DNA of 64,000 bases, from positions 55,961 to 119,960 of the forward strand of contig NZ_VOOR01000014.1 in assembly GCF_007993045.1 (NCBI RefSeq), given 5' to 3'. Position numbers and translations under genes: made by a program. This stretch comes from Phaeodactylibacter luteus. GTDB taxonomy: Bacteria > Bacteroidota > Bacteroidia > Chitinophagales > Saprospiraceae. The notes beneath the pieces were generated by a model. It had not been told where the DNA came from, made no database searches, and saw nothing but the letters and a program-made list of their open reading frames with translations. This document shows positions 48,385 to 56,706 of this stretch, in pieces (within the stretch, counting starts at the first letter, position 1; each line of letters opens with the position of its first letter).

Positions 48385-48500
48385 GCGCTGTTTTTTTCGA
48401 CAATATGCAGCAAAGGCCCGCCGGTGCGCAAAAAAAGCCGACTGGGCTGTGCCATGATGCAAATGAACTGTGAAATGCAGGGGCTGAGCTGTACCCTGCT

Positions 48501-48690
48501 GGGGCGCAAACCAGATTGTCGTTTTTTTGCCTGCCCCCTCCGCAAGGATAGGGGCCTGCCCCTGCCGTTAGGGCAGGTGCCGCTATGCTGCGGGGCTCGC
48601 TGTCCGCTCGGCCCCTCGCCCTACAGGCGTCGGGTCTGGCCTTCAGCCACCCCTTCGCAGCGCTAGGCCAATGCCAGGCTAGTGCCTTAA
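48501..48690 (+). repeat. Dispersed intergenic repeat, copy 6 (long form)
   Basis: The longest copy, in the 415-bp divergent spacer between the TonB receptor and the second LytS gene. It starts at GGGGCGCAAACCAGATTGTCG, contains CCCTCCGCAAGGATAGGGGCC, the hairpin CCTGCC-gtta-GGGCAGG, the core GTGCCGCTATGCTGCGGGG, and ends with CGCAGCGCTAGGCCAATGCC. The CGGGC stem near 48615 carries an insertion relative to other copies. It lies in a spacer that should also hold the promoters of both signalling operons. Confidence 0.88.
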
Positions 48691-48799
48691 GCACAAACGC
48701 CTGCAATATTTTGGTTCACGCCCCCTGCTTTTCGCCCCATAAAAAACCCTCTGCCACAATTCCCTCCCGATTCCGAGGCTGATGCCTTATTTTTAGAGC

Positions 48800-49897
48800 A
48801 TGCAAATCCGCCATCAACCCATACCGTACGGTTATGCCATCTTGAGCGGCATAGGCCTAGGGCTGCTGTTCAGCCTCCGGGATTACCTTTTTATTCATTA
48901 TCTGCGCGAAAACTATACCTTCGAATGGCCCAGGCTATGGCTGCACTTGGCCAACTACGTGACCTGGGGCTTGATCTTCCCTTTGGTCAACCACCTGATT
49001 TACCGGGTGCAAAACCAAGAAAGCCGATTGTGGCTGCCTGCCCGTATCCTTTTTGTTGGGCTTGGGCTGTCGGTGCTGCACGAAGCCATCTCCAACGTTA
49101 TGTTCTTTGGAGGGCTGCACTTAGGCGGAAAGGAGCAGATCAGTGCAGACACCTTAAGGCATATCATCAAGGCATTGCCCGCAGCCTTAGTCTCCAGGAT
49201 GATAGAATTCGGCATCCTATACCTTATCTATTCTGCCTTCGCTTTTCAGCGCAAGCTGAGGAACCAACGGGTAGCCATGGCGCAAATGGAAACACAGCTG
49301 ACCGGGGCTCAGCTGAGCGCATTGCGGCTGCAGCTACAGCCACACTTTCTGTTCAACACCCTCAACACCATCTCCTCTCTAATGGAGTTTGACAAAAAGC
49401 AGGCCCAGCAGATGGTCTCCCGCCTGGGGCACTTGCTGCGCTCTGTGCTCGACCAGAATAAGACCAACCGGATCCCCTTGCGGGAAGAGCTTGAATTTTC
49501 GCGCAACTACCTCAGCATAGAGCAAATCCGGTTTCAGGACCGCCTCAAGGTGGTGGTACAGGCACCCACTGATGTACTCGATGCCCAAGTGCCCAGCCTG
49601 ATTTTGCAGCCCTTGGTAGAAAATGCCATCAAACATGGCTTTGCCAATCAAAGTGGAGATGGGCAGATCACGGTACAATGCCGCTTGCTTGAGGACGGGA
49701 AGGTGGAAGTAAAGGTGAGCGACGACGGGCAAGGCAGCAGCCGGCCCGCCAAAGAACTGCTCAATAGCGGCATAGGGCTGCAAAACGTCAGGGACCGGCT
49801 GGAGCTGATCTATAAATCCGCAGCCAGCCTGAGCATTGATACCGCAAAAGGGGACGGCTTCACGGCCACTGTAGTTTTGCCATACCAACATTCCTAA
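48800..49897 (+). CDS. LytS-type sensor histidine kinase
   Basis: A 365-residue inner-membrane kinase. The N-terminal half has about four hydrophobic spans (ILSGIGLGLLFSLRDYLFI and following) and no large extracytoplasmic loop. The His_kinase motif is LQPHFLFNTLNTISSLM; the N-box is PLVENAIKHGFAN and the ATP lid includes VSDDGQG and GIGLQNVRDRLELIY. It starts 415 bp from the TonB receptor on the opposite strand, and its LytTR partner follows 4 bp after the stop. It is a separate pair from the one at 43603-45461. Confidence 0.94.
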   Translation: MQIRHQPIPYGYAILSGIGLGLLFSLRDYLFIHYLRENYTFEWPRLWLHLANYVTWGLIFPLVNHLIYRVQNQESRLWLPARILFVGLGLSVLHEAISNVMFFGGLHLGGKEQISADTLRHIIKALPAALVSRMIEFGILYLIYSAFAFQRKLRNQRVAMAQMETQLTGAQLSALRLQLQPHFLFNTLNTISSLMEFDKKQAQQMVSRLGHLLRSVLDQNKTNRIPLREELEFSRNYLSIEQIRFQDRLKVVVQAPTDVLDAQVPSLILQPLVENAIKHGFANQSGDGQITVQCRLLEDGKVEVKVSDDGQGSSRPAKELLNSGIGLQNVRDRLELIYKSAASLSIDTAKGDGFTATVVLPYQHS

Positions 49898-49901
49898 GGC
49901 T

Positions 49902-50678
49902 ATGAAAAAGATAAGAACGCTGATTGTGGACGACGAGCCCCTCGCCAGGGCCAGGATTGCCCGCTTGCTGAGCACCTACCCCTTCATCCATATCCTCGGC
50001 GAGTGCAAAAACGGGAAGGAAGCCCTGCAAAGCATCAAAAATTTCCAGCCGGACTTGGTTTTCCTAGACATACAAATGCCCGACTTCAATGGGTTCGACC
50101 TGCTCAGCCACCCTGACCTCCAACAATTGCCTTTCATTATCTTTGTCACTGCCTACAATCAGTATGCCCTAAAGGCCTTTGACGTAAAAGCGGTAGACTA
50201 CCTGTTGAAACCCTACGATAACGAGCGGTTTGAGCAGGCCCTGCTGCATGCGCAGGAGCAAATCAACCAAAAAGAAGAAGCTGCCCTTCACCAAAAAATG
50301 GTACAATTGCTTGACCAACACCGCAAACAGCAGGAAGAAAAGCTATTTTATATCGAGATCCGGGAAAAAGGCCGGAACATCTCTGTCTGCACCACAGATA
50401 TCTCCTACTTCGAAGCAGATGGCAACTACCTCGTGGTCCATACCCCTGAGAAAAAACACCTCATACGCCAAACCCTACAGGCACTGTCAGAAGAGCTCCC
50501 TAGCGGGCAGTTCCTGCGCATCCACCGTTCCCTGCTCGTCAATGCCAACTTCATTGCAGATGTCATCTACGAGGGCAACAATCAGTACACCATCGTCCTG
50601 AACAGTGGGCTAAGGCTCGCCTCGAGCCGTTCTTTCCGGGATGAGATACACCGATACCTGGACGAAAAGGGCAACTGA
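49902..50678 (+). CDS. LytTR-family response regulator
   Basis: A 258-residue regulator. The receiver has TLIVDDEPLARARIARLL, phosphoacceptor Asp56 in LVFLDIQMPDF, and Lys in DYLLKPYDNERF. A coiled-coil-like linker (about 115-145) leads to the LytTR domain (ISVCTTDISYFEADGNYLVV, FLRIHRSLLVNANFI). It is the cognate partner of the kinase just upstream. A terminator-like hairpin lies about 105 bp downstream. Confidence 0.95.
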   Translation: MKKIRTLIVDDEPLARARIARLLSTYPFIHILGECKNGKEALQSIKNFQPDLVFLDIQMPDFNGFDLLSHPDLQQLPFIIFVTAYNQYALKAFDVKAVDYLLKPYDNERFEQALLHAQEQINQKEEAALHQKMVQLLDQHRKQQEEKLFYIEIREKGRNISVCTTDISYFEADGNYLVVHTPEKKHLIRQTLQALSEELPSGQFLRIHRSLLVNANFIADVIYEGNNQYTIVLNSGLRLASSRSFRDEIHRYLDEKGN

Positions 50679-50736
50679 AACCATTCACCACAAAATACTC
50701 CGTTCAGCACAAGCTGCTTTACTTCCCGTGTGGGTT

Positions 50737-50965
50737 CCCTTACCTTTAAGGTATCATTACAAATCACCCGATTCAAACGCGGCCCGATTGAGGACTGCAA
50801 GACAGCACTCAATCAGGCTGCTTTTTTTAAAAGCAGATCCGCGCCCGGGGGCGCATAAAATATAACATGATGATGTGGCAATGGCAGCCTTGTCCCTCGC
50901 GGGCAGGGCTGTCTTTTTTATGCTTTGCGGTAGGTGCCATAACCAAAATACCCTTACCTTTAAGG
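50737..50965 (+). promoter_or_regulatory. Pair of 15-bp direct repeats flanking the spacer before the FRG gene
   Basis: CCCTTACCTTTAAGG occurs at 50737-50751 and again exactly at 50951-50965, the second ending one base before the FRG start codon. Each copy is itself an interrupted palindrome (CCTTA-cctt-TAAGG). They could be operator sites or duplicated ends of an inserted segment; neither is shown. A hairpin with a T-run lies between them. Confidence 0.35.
50782..50829 (+). terminator. Terminator after the second LytS/LytTR pair
   Basis: GCCCGATTGAG at 50783-50793 can pair with CTCAATCAGGC at 50809-50819 apart from one bulge, and is followed by TGCTTTTTTT. Confidence 0.65.
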
Positions 50966-50966
50966 C

Positions 50967-51839
50967 ATGCACCATCAGCAAGGAGAAACCATAGAAATTC
51001 AAACATGGGCGGAGCTGCAAGAGGTACTCTACCGCGACTCTTGGAACGATCAGCTGCAGCGCTTCCGTTCTGGTTATGTGTACCGGGGGCTGGAGGATAA
51101 AAGCTACGAGCTGACCTCTACCCTCAACCGCCTCGGGGAATCCCACCTCGAAAAGCACTTGCTGCGCAATTTCCGCAAATATTCCCACAAACAAATCCGT
51201 TCGGAATACAACTCCATCTGGAATTGGCTGGCGCTGGCCCAGCACCACGGCCTGCCCACCCGCCTGCTGGATTGGACCTACTCGCCTTACGTAGCCCTGC
51301 ATTTTACTACGGCAGACTTCAACCGCTACGATGAAGATGGGATGATCTGGGCTGTCAATTATGTAGACACACAGGCCCACCTCCCTGATCAGCTGTCTCT
51401 GATCATCGAAGAAGAAGGCTCTCATATCTTTACTGCCGAAATGCTGGAGCGTGCAGTGGACAGCCTCACCGGCCTCAGCCATCTGAAGAAGGATGACTTC
51501 GCCATTTTCTTTGAGCCCCCTTCCATCGATGACCGCATCGTCAATCAGTATGCCGTCTTCTCTATGATGTCGAACCCGAACCGGCTGCTGAGCGACTGGC
51601 TCAGGAACCGGCAAGTCCGCTACTTCAAAATCATTATCCCCAGCCACCTGAAATGGGAAATCCGCGATAAGCTCGATCAGTCCAACATCAATGAGCGGGT
51701 GCTCTTCCCCGGGCTCGACGGGCTGGCCACCTGGCTCAAGCGCCATTATCGGGATGTTAGGCTGGAGCAAGGCCAAAAGCGGGATGAGCCCCAAGGCTCG
51801 CCCCCGGCCTCCCCTGCCCCGCCGAGCCAAAGCAGCTGA
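50967..51839 (+). CDS. FRG-domain protein
   Basis: A 290-residue cytoplasmic protein. The FRG hallmarks are all present: an early VYRGLEDKSYELTSTLNR, then LALAQHHGLPTRLLDWTYSP followed by YVALHFT, which is the conserved catalytic-like core (PF08867 class, related to ADP-ribosyltransferase folds). The tail after about residue 262 is Pro/Ser-rich and probably disordered. FRG proteins occur in toxin and anti-phage contexts as well as alone; here there is no antitoxin-like partner in the same direction, so a defence role is not claimed. The start codon is the only near in-frame ATG. Confidence 0.82.
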   Translation: MHHQQGETIEIQTWAELQEVLYRDSWNDQLQRFRSGYVYRGLEDKSYELTSTLNRLGESHLEKHLLRNFRKYSHKQIRSEYNSIWNWLALAQHHGLPTRLLDWTYSPYVALHFTTADFNRYDEDGMIWAVNYVDTQAHLPDQLSLIIEEEGSHIFTAEMLERAVDSLTGLSHLKKDDFAIFFEPPSIDDRIVNQYAVFSMMSNPNRLLSDWLRNRQVRYFKIIIPSHLKWEIRDKLDQSNINERVLFPGLDGLATWLKRHYRDVRLEQGQKRDEPQGSPPASPAPPSQSS

Positions 51840-52040
51840 CCCAACACCTTTGCTTTTTTACAATATTTTATATTTCTCTACAGCTTCACTGCGACATTTA
51901 TTATCTTCAAACCCAAGAAGGCCTTTCTATGCGCTGCCTTTAAACCCTTGAACCACAATCACCCCTTCTGACTTTCAGCGCAAGGCCATTGCATTACCAA
52001 CTATAAGCCCCTTCCGGGCTTAAACCAACTTTTATCGACT

Positions 52041-55000
52041 ATGCTTAAGCAAAAACTGTTGCGCTGGCCAGCCCTCTGCTTTGTGCTGGCCTGTACCCTC
52101 GCCCAGCTTGGGGCACAACCCACTACCGATTACCCTCACACCTTGTATGAAGCTGTCGAATGGCGCAATATCGGGCCATTCCGCGGTGGCCGCAGCTGTG
52201 CGGTCGCAGGGGTGCCCGGGCAGCCCAACCTGTATTATTTCGGTTCCACCGGTGGTGGGGTATGGAAAACAAAAGACGGGGGGCAGAGCTGGGAAAACCT
52301 ATCTGACGGGTTCTTCGGCGGCTCCATAGGCGCAATTGAGGTGAGCACCTACGACCCCAACGTGATTTATGTAGGCGGAGGAGAAAAAACCGTGCGGGGC
52401 AACGTGTCCTACGGGTATGGCGTCTGGAAAAGCCTAGACGGCGGCAAGTCCTGGGAGCCCAAAGGGCTTGAATCCTCCCGGCACATCGGCCGTATCCGCA
52501 TTCATCCCAAAAACCCGGATATTGCTTATGCCGCGGTTATGGGCGACCTCTACAAAAGCACTCCGGAGCGGGGCGTTTACCGGACCAAAGATGGGGGCGA
52601 CACCTGGGAGCAGGTATTGTTTGCCAATGAAGATGCCGGGGCGGTTGACCTCCTCCTCGACCCCAACAACCCCAGGGTTATTTATGCTTCCACTTGGCGG
52701 ATACGGCGCACGCCCTACAGCCTTGAGAGCGGGGGCGAAGGCTCAGCTCTCTGGCGCAGCACCGACGGGGGCGATACCTGGGAAGACCTCTCTGGGAAAG
52801 AGGGTTTCCCCAAAGGGCCTTTAGGCATCATCGGAGTGGCCGTCTCTCCGGCCAACTCAGAGCGGGTATGGGCTATCGTAGAAGCGGAAGAAGGCGGAGT
52901 TGTCCGCTCAGATGATGGGGGCGACACCTGGTCCCGTATCAATGACAGCCGGGCGCTCCGGCAGCGGGCATGGTACTACAGCCGGATTTATGCAGACCCT
53001 CAAGACGAGGAAGTCGTCTATGTGCTCAATGTGCAGTACCACAAATCCAAAGACGGGGGGCGCACCTTCAAGCCTTATATGTCGCAGCACAGCGACCACC
53101 ACGACCTTTGGATCGCGCCTGAAGACCCCGCCCGCATGATCATTGGTGATGACGGGGGCGCACAGATCACTTTTGACGGGGGCGAAAACTGGAGCACTTA
53201 CCACAATCAGCCTACGGCACAGTTTTACCGGCTGACAACGGACAACGCATTCCCTTACCGTATCTACGCAGCACAGCAAGACAATTCTACTATACGTATA
53301 CGCCATCGCTCTGAGGGGCGGGAGATCGGGGAATCCGACTGGGAATCTACCGCAGGAGGAGAGAGCGCCCACATCGCTGTAGACCCCACCAATAACGACG
53401 TGGTCTTTGGCGGCAGCTATGGAGGCTTCCTGACCATGAAAAACCATCAGACCGGCGAAGAGCGAGCAGTCAATGTCTGGCCAGATAACCCCATGGGCTA
53501 CGGGGCAGAAGGTATGAAATACCGCTTTCAGTGGAATTTCCCGATCTTCTTCTCCCCTAACGACCCCAAAAAGCTCTATGCAGCCTCCAACCACCTCCAC
53601 ATGAGCACCAACGGCGGAGAAAGCTGGGAGCTCATCAGCCCGGACCTTACCCGGAATGACCCCGGCAAGCTGGGGCCTTCTGGCGGGCCTATTACCAAAG
53701 ACAATACCGGGGTAGAATACTATTGTACTGTTTTTGCGGCAGCGGAATCGCCCAGCGAGCCAGGCCTTATCTGGGCCGGTTCTGACGATGGCTTGGTCCA
53801 CTTGACCCGCAATGGCGGCAAGGACTGGGAAAACGTCACCCCAGCCTCTATGCCCGAGTGGATGATGATCAACAGCATAGACCCCGACCCCTTCCGCAAA
53901 GGGGCAGCCTTTATTGCCGGCACCCGCTACAAACTCGGCGATTATGCCCCCTACCTCTACCACGTAACGGACTACGGGAAATCTTGGCGGCTGATCACTA
54001 AAGGGATTGGCGAAGAGCACTTCACACGTGTTGTACGTGCCGACCCCAAACGGGAGGGGCTGCTCTATGCAGGTACAGAAAGCGGCATGTACCTCTCTTT
54101 TGACAACGGCGACTCCTGGGCTTCTTTCCAACAGAACCTCCCCGTAGTGCCTATTACAGACTTGCACATCAAAGACGACAACCTGATCGCTGCAACACAG
54201 GGCCGCAGCATTTGGATTATCGATGACCTCACGCCTCTGCATCAGCTCAGCGCACAGCACAAAACAAATGTGCCCCATCTCTTCGAACCACGCCCAGCTT
54301 ACCGGATGGATGGCGGGCAGCGGAAAAAACCTAAAAATGCTGGCACCAACCACCCCGGTGGCCTCATGGCTTACTTTTTTATCCCCGAAAGCCAGATCCA
54401 CGACAGTGCTCATATCGCCCTGCGGTTCTTGGAAGCAGACGGGACGCTTATCCGGGCTTTCAGCACACAGGCCAAAGAAAAAGAAGGCCAGCTGGAGGTA
54501 AAGGCAGGCAGCAATCAGTTCGTTTGGGACCTCTACTACCCCAAAGCCAAAGACTTCAAAGGGATGATCCTTTGGTGGGCAGGGCTATCTGGGCCTAAAG
54601 CTGTACCGGGGGCATACCGGGCTGAGCTCATCGTCGGAACGGATACCCTGCAACAGCCATTTTCGGTGTTGAAAGACCCGCGTACCTCTGCTACCCTTCA
54701 GGACATGCAAGCTCAGTTCGATTTCATTACAGCTGTAAACGATAAAGTCTCCGAAGCCCATCAAGCGATTATGGACATCCGCTCCATCCGCGGGCAGCTG
54801 GGGCATTTTACTAAAAACTGGAAAGGGCAGGCAGACAAGGCCGCACTCTTAGAACAAGCCAATGCCATCGACAGTGTAATGACCGCTGTGGAAAAAGCCC
54901 TCTACCAAACCCGGAACGAGAGCCGGCAAGACCCGCTGAACTATCCCATTCAGCTGACCAACAAGCTGGCCCATCTGAACTCCCTTTTGGGCATAGGGGA

Positions 55001-55166
55001 TTTTGCCCCTACGCAGCAGGATGAAGCCGTTCGCAAGGAGCTGACCGCCAAAATTGATGCACAGCTCGAACGCTTTTACGCTTTGAAAGAGACGGAGATC
55101 CCCGAGTTCAACGCTACTGTGAAAGCGCAAGCCGTGGACGCTATCTTCTTGCCGGAAACCAAATAA
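52041..55166 (+). CDS. Large secreted BNR/sortilin-type beta-propeller protein
   Basis: A 1041-residue protein with a signal peptide (LRWPALCFVLACTLAQLGA). Residues about 35-720 hold many BNR/Asp-box repeats of the form SxDGGxTW, for example TKDGGQSWENL, SLDGGKSWEP, TKDGGDTWEQV and SDDGGDTWSRI, as in sortilin/Vps10 and sialidase-like propellers. The last 300 residues are a separate beta/helical region (KGMILWWAGLSGPKAVPGA...). Related proteins are often annotated as glycosyl hydrolase or WD40/YVTN/BNR-like, but no catalytic triad is visible. There is no T9SS C-terminal domain. Upstream, TTTG at 51849 and TATATTTC at 51869 resemble a Bacteroidota promoter. Confidence 0.82.
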   Translation: MLKQKLLRWPALCFVLACTLAQLGAQPTTDYPHTLYEAVEWRNIGPFRGGRSCAVAGVPGQPNLYYFGSTGGGVWKTKDGGQSWENLSDGFFGGSIGAIEVSTYDPNVIYVGGGEKTVRGNVSYGYGVWKSLDGGKSWEPKGLESSRHIGRIRIHPKNPDIAYAAVMGDLYKSTPERGVYRTKDGGDTWEQVLFANEDAGAVDLLLDPNNPRVIYASTWRIRRTPYSLESGGEGSALWRSTDGGDTWEDLSGKEGFPKGPLGIIGVAVSPANSERVWAIVEAEEGGVVRSDDGGDTWSRINDSRALRQRAWYYSRIYADPQDEEVVYVLNVQYHKSKDGGRTFKPYMSQHSDHHDLWIAPEDPARMIIGDDGGAQITFDGGENWSTYHNQPTAQFYRLTTDNAFPYRIYAAQQDNSTIRIRHRSEGREIGESDWESTAGGESAHIAVDPTNNDVVFGGSYGGFLTMKNHQTGEERAVNVWPDNPMGYGAEGMKYRFQWNFPIFFSPNDPKKLYAASNHLHMSTNGGESWELISPDLTRNDPGKLGPSGGPITKDNTGVEYYCTVFAAAESPSEPGLIWAGSDDGLVHLTRNGGKDWENVTPASMPEWMMINSIDPDPFRKGAAFIAGTRYKLGDYAPYLYHVTDYGKSWRLITKGIGEEHFTRVVRADPKREGLLYAGTESGMYLSFDNGDSWASFQQNLPVVPITDLHIKDDNLIAATQGRSIWIIDDLTPLHQLSAQHKTNVPHLFEPRPAYRMDGGQRKKPKNAGTNHPGGLMAYFFIPESQIHDSAHIALRFLEADGTLIRAFSTQAKEKEGQLEVKAGSNQFVWDLYYPKAKDFKGMILWWAGLSGPKAVPGAYRAELIVGTDTLQQPFSVLKDPRTSATLQDMQAQFDFITAVNDKVSEAHQAIMDIRSIRGQLGHFTKNWKGQADKAALLEQANAIDSVMTAVEKALYQTRNESRQDPLNYPIQLTNKLAHLNSLLGIGDFAPTQQDEAVRKELTAKIDAQLERFYALKETEIPEFNATVKAQAVDAIFLPETK

Positions 55167-55189
55167 ACAGTTAGCATAATCGAAAAACA

Positions 55190-55240
55190 CCCGCCTTTAT
55201 CTCTTGTAAACCAAAAAAAACAGAATAAAGGCGGGCATTT
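55190..55240 (+). terminator. Terminator-like inverted repeat after the BNR gene
   Basis: CCCGCCTTTAT and ATAAAGGCGGG are perfectly complementary over 11 bp but separated by a 24-base A-rich loop. The following T-run is weak (CATTTCC). Confidence 0.5.
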
Positions 55241-55334
55241 CCTCCAAAAACTATTGATTCGCAAAAGGAAACCCCTTAAATTAAGTGGTATGCTTTGAGT
55301 GCAATTATTGATTTTCTAACTAAATCGTACAGCT

Positions 55335-55583
55335 ATGCATATCACCTATGATGAACTGAGGAGCATCAAACATCAGTTGCCGACTGGCAGCATCAAAAAA
55401 ATTGCGGACGATCTGGGATTGGAAGAACAGACCGTCCGCAATTATTTTGGCGCGAAGAAGTTTGAGAACGGGAAAATCGTAGATGCCCACCTTCAGCCTG
55501 GGCCGAACGGAGGGATTGTCGACTTACAGGATACCCGCATCCTGCAGGCAGCCCAGCGCCTGATCGGCCGGCCAACAGCTTGA
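55335..55583 (+). CDS. Small helix-turn-helix DNA-binding protein
   Basis: An 82-residue protein. The N-terminal helices include SIKKIADDLGLEEQTVRNYFG, an HTH signature (regulator-like). The rest is short and ends in AAQRLIGRPTA. Its targets are unknown. It stands alone, between the BNR gene (170 bp upstream) and a strong terminator. Confidence 0.78.
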   Translation: MHITYDELRSIKHQLPTGSIKKIADDLGLEEQTVRNYFGAKKFENGKIVDAHLQPGPNGGIVDLQDTRILQAAQRLIGRPTA

Positions 55584-55603
55584 TCGCAGCCTAGCACAAA
55601 CAG

Positions 55604-55646
55604 CGCCCGGTGAAGAGGTTTCGTCTTCATCGGGCATTTATTTTTT
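55604..55646 (+). terminator. Intrinsic terminator of the HTH gene
   Basis: GCCCGGTGAAGA and TCTTCATCGGGC form a 12-bp stem (one G-T pair), followed by ATTTATTTTTT. It starts about 20 bp after the stop. Confidence 0.82.
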
Positions 55647-55655
55647 ACCCGTCCT

Positions 55656-56150
55656 CTAAAAAGAAGTTTCAGCAATGCGCGCATGCCAGCCGTTGACCTT
55701 CATCACTGCGGCCGAGCCATACCAAGGTTTGAGCTCCATGCGCAAGGAGCCCGCCTGAATAGCAGGGTCCGTCTGTGTAAGCGCCTCGGCTTCTTCGACA
55801 GTAGCAACGTCAAAGATGTAAATCCCGCGCAGGTCTCCACCGTCCATAAATGGGCCAGCCAAAACCAGCTGCCCTTCCTTTGCCATACGCTGGATATTTT
55901 CCAGGTGGGCCCGCTGCAATTCAGCCGCCTCCAATGAATCCAAGCTGCGGTTCTCACCCCGGTACAGAAAAGCCATTACATAAGATTTCATGCCATAGGG
56001 GTCTGCCCCAAGCTCAGCAGCCAACAGGCTGTCATACCCCTCAACGGCTGTCTGAGGAGCTGATGCTTCGGGCACAGAAGGGGAATAACAGGCAGGAAAA
56101 CCAAGAAGCCCAAAAGCCAGTACCCCCAAATAGATCAAGTTGTATCGCAT
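55656..56150 (-). CDS. YCII-domain lipoprotein
   Basis: A 164-residue protein with a lipoprotein signal (FGLLGFPACYS; Cys near residue 21). From about residue 55 the sequence matches a YCII-related domain: KSYVMAFLYRGENR, AHLENIQRMAKEGQLVLAGP, GIYIFDVATVEEAEAL and ELKPWYG. YCII domains are small ferredoxin-like folds, sometimes enzymatic; here one is exported and probably membrane-anchored, which is less common. Neighbours on the same strand are another small lipoprotein and pgi, with no evident link. Confidence 0.8.
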   Translation of the reverse strand: MRYNLIYLGVLAFGLLGFPACYSPSVPEASAPQTAVEGYDSLLAAELGADPYGMKSYVMAFLYRGENRSLDSLEAAELQRAHLENIQRMAKEGQLVLAGPFMDGGDLRGIYIFDVATVEEAEALTQTDPAIQAGSLRMELKPWYGSAAVMKVNGWHARIAETSF

Positions 56151-56184
56151 GGCATTATTTTTATCGGAGCGCTGATGCCCCAGG

Positions 56185-56616
56185 CTAATAACTGTAGTCT
56201 ATCACTTCCTCCCAGCCTTCAAGCCGGAGGAGCGCCTGCCCCTCTTCCCCCGAATGCAGCACCCCCAAGTCGAACTGCAAGGTATCAGATACAAGAGCTT
56301 CGCAAAGGTCGTTGTCCTCTAGGCTAAGCCGGAGGAAACGGGTTGGCGGCTCGGTGTAAGCGGCCACTTCATTGACCAAAAGCTGGGTGGAAACCGTTCC
56401 ACAACCTCCCCCATAACGGTAGACGACCTCAAGGCACTGCCCCTCCACCCGGGCAAGGGTTATAAAGTGGGGGTCATTGGGGAAGTTCTGGAACCCTTCT
56501 TCCCCTACAACTAAAGCTGGGCGGCACGCTGTAGCTTCACAACCGCACCCATCTTTGGTACAGGAAGGGAGGCCAATGCTGAGCAGGGCCATAAACAAAA
56601 TAAGCGGTTTGTACAT
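56185..56616 (-). CDS. Small lipoprotein of unknown function
   Basis: 143 residues from the ATG at 56616 (MYKPLILFMALLSIGLPSC). The lipobox LPSC gives a lipidated Cys at residue 19, followed by a Cys-rich stretch (Cys24, Cys26, Cys31). The mature part is beta-rich (ITLARVEGQCLEVVYRYGGG). The family is not recognised; such short Cys-containing lipoproteins are common in Saprospiria. It starts 90 bp after pgi on the same strand. Confidence 0.7.
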   Translation of the reverse strand: MYKPLILFMALLSIGLPSCTKDGCGCEATACRPALVVGEEGFQNFPNDPHFITLARVEGQCLEVVYRYGGGCGTVSTQLLVNEVAAYTEPPTRFLRLSLEDNDLCEALVSDTLQFDLGVLHSGEEGQALLRLEGWEEVIDYSY

Positions 56617-56706
56617 AACAGTCGGTATTGGTGTCGAAAATCCTTTCTCATACAGACTGCAGCAGCGGCCCTCGCGGTTGGGTTGCCCCAAAACAAAGGC
56701 CGCGCC

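Noticed and set aside
52908..54413. 501-codon minus-strand frame opposite the BNR-propeller gene
   Set aside because: The plus-strand frame is a clear BNR protein with a signal peptide; the antisense frame has no recognisable domain.
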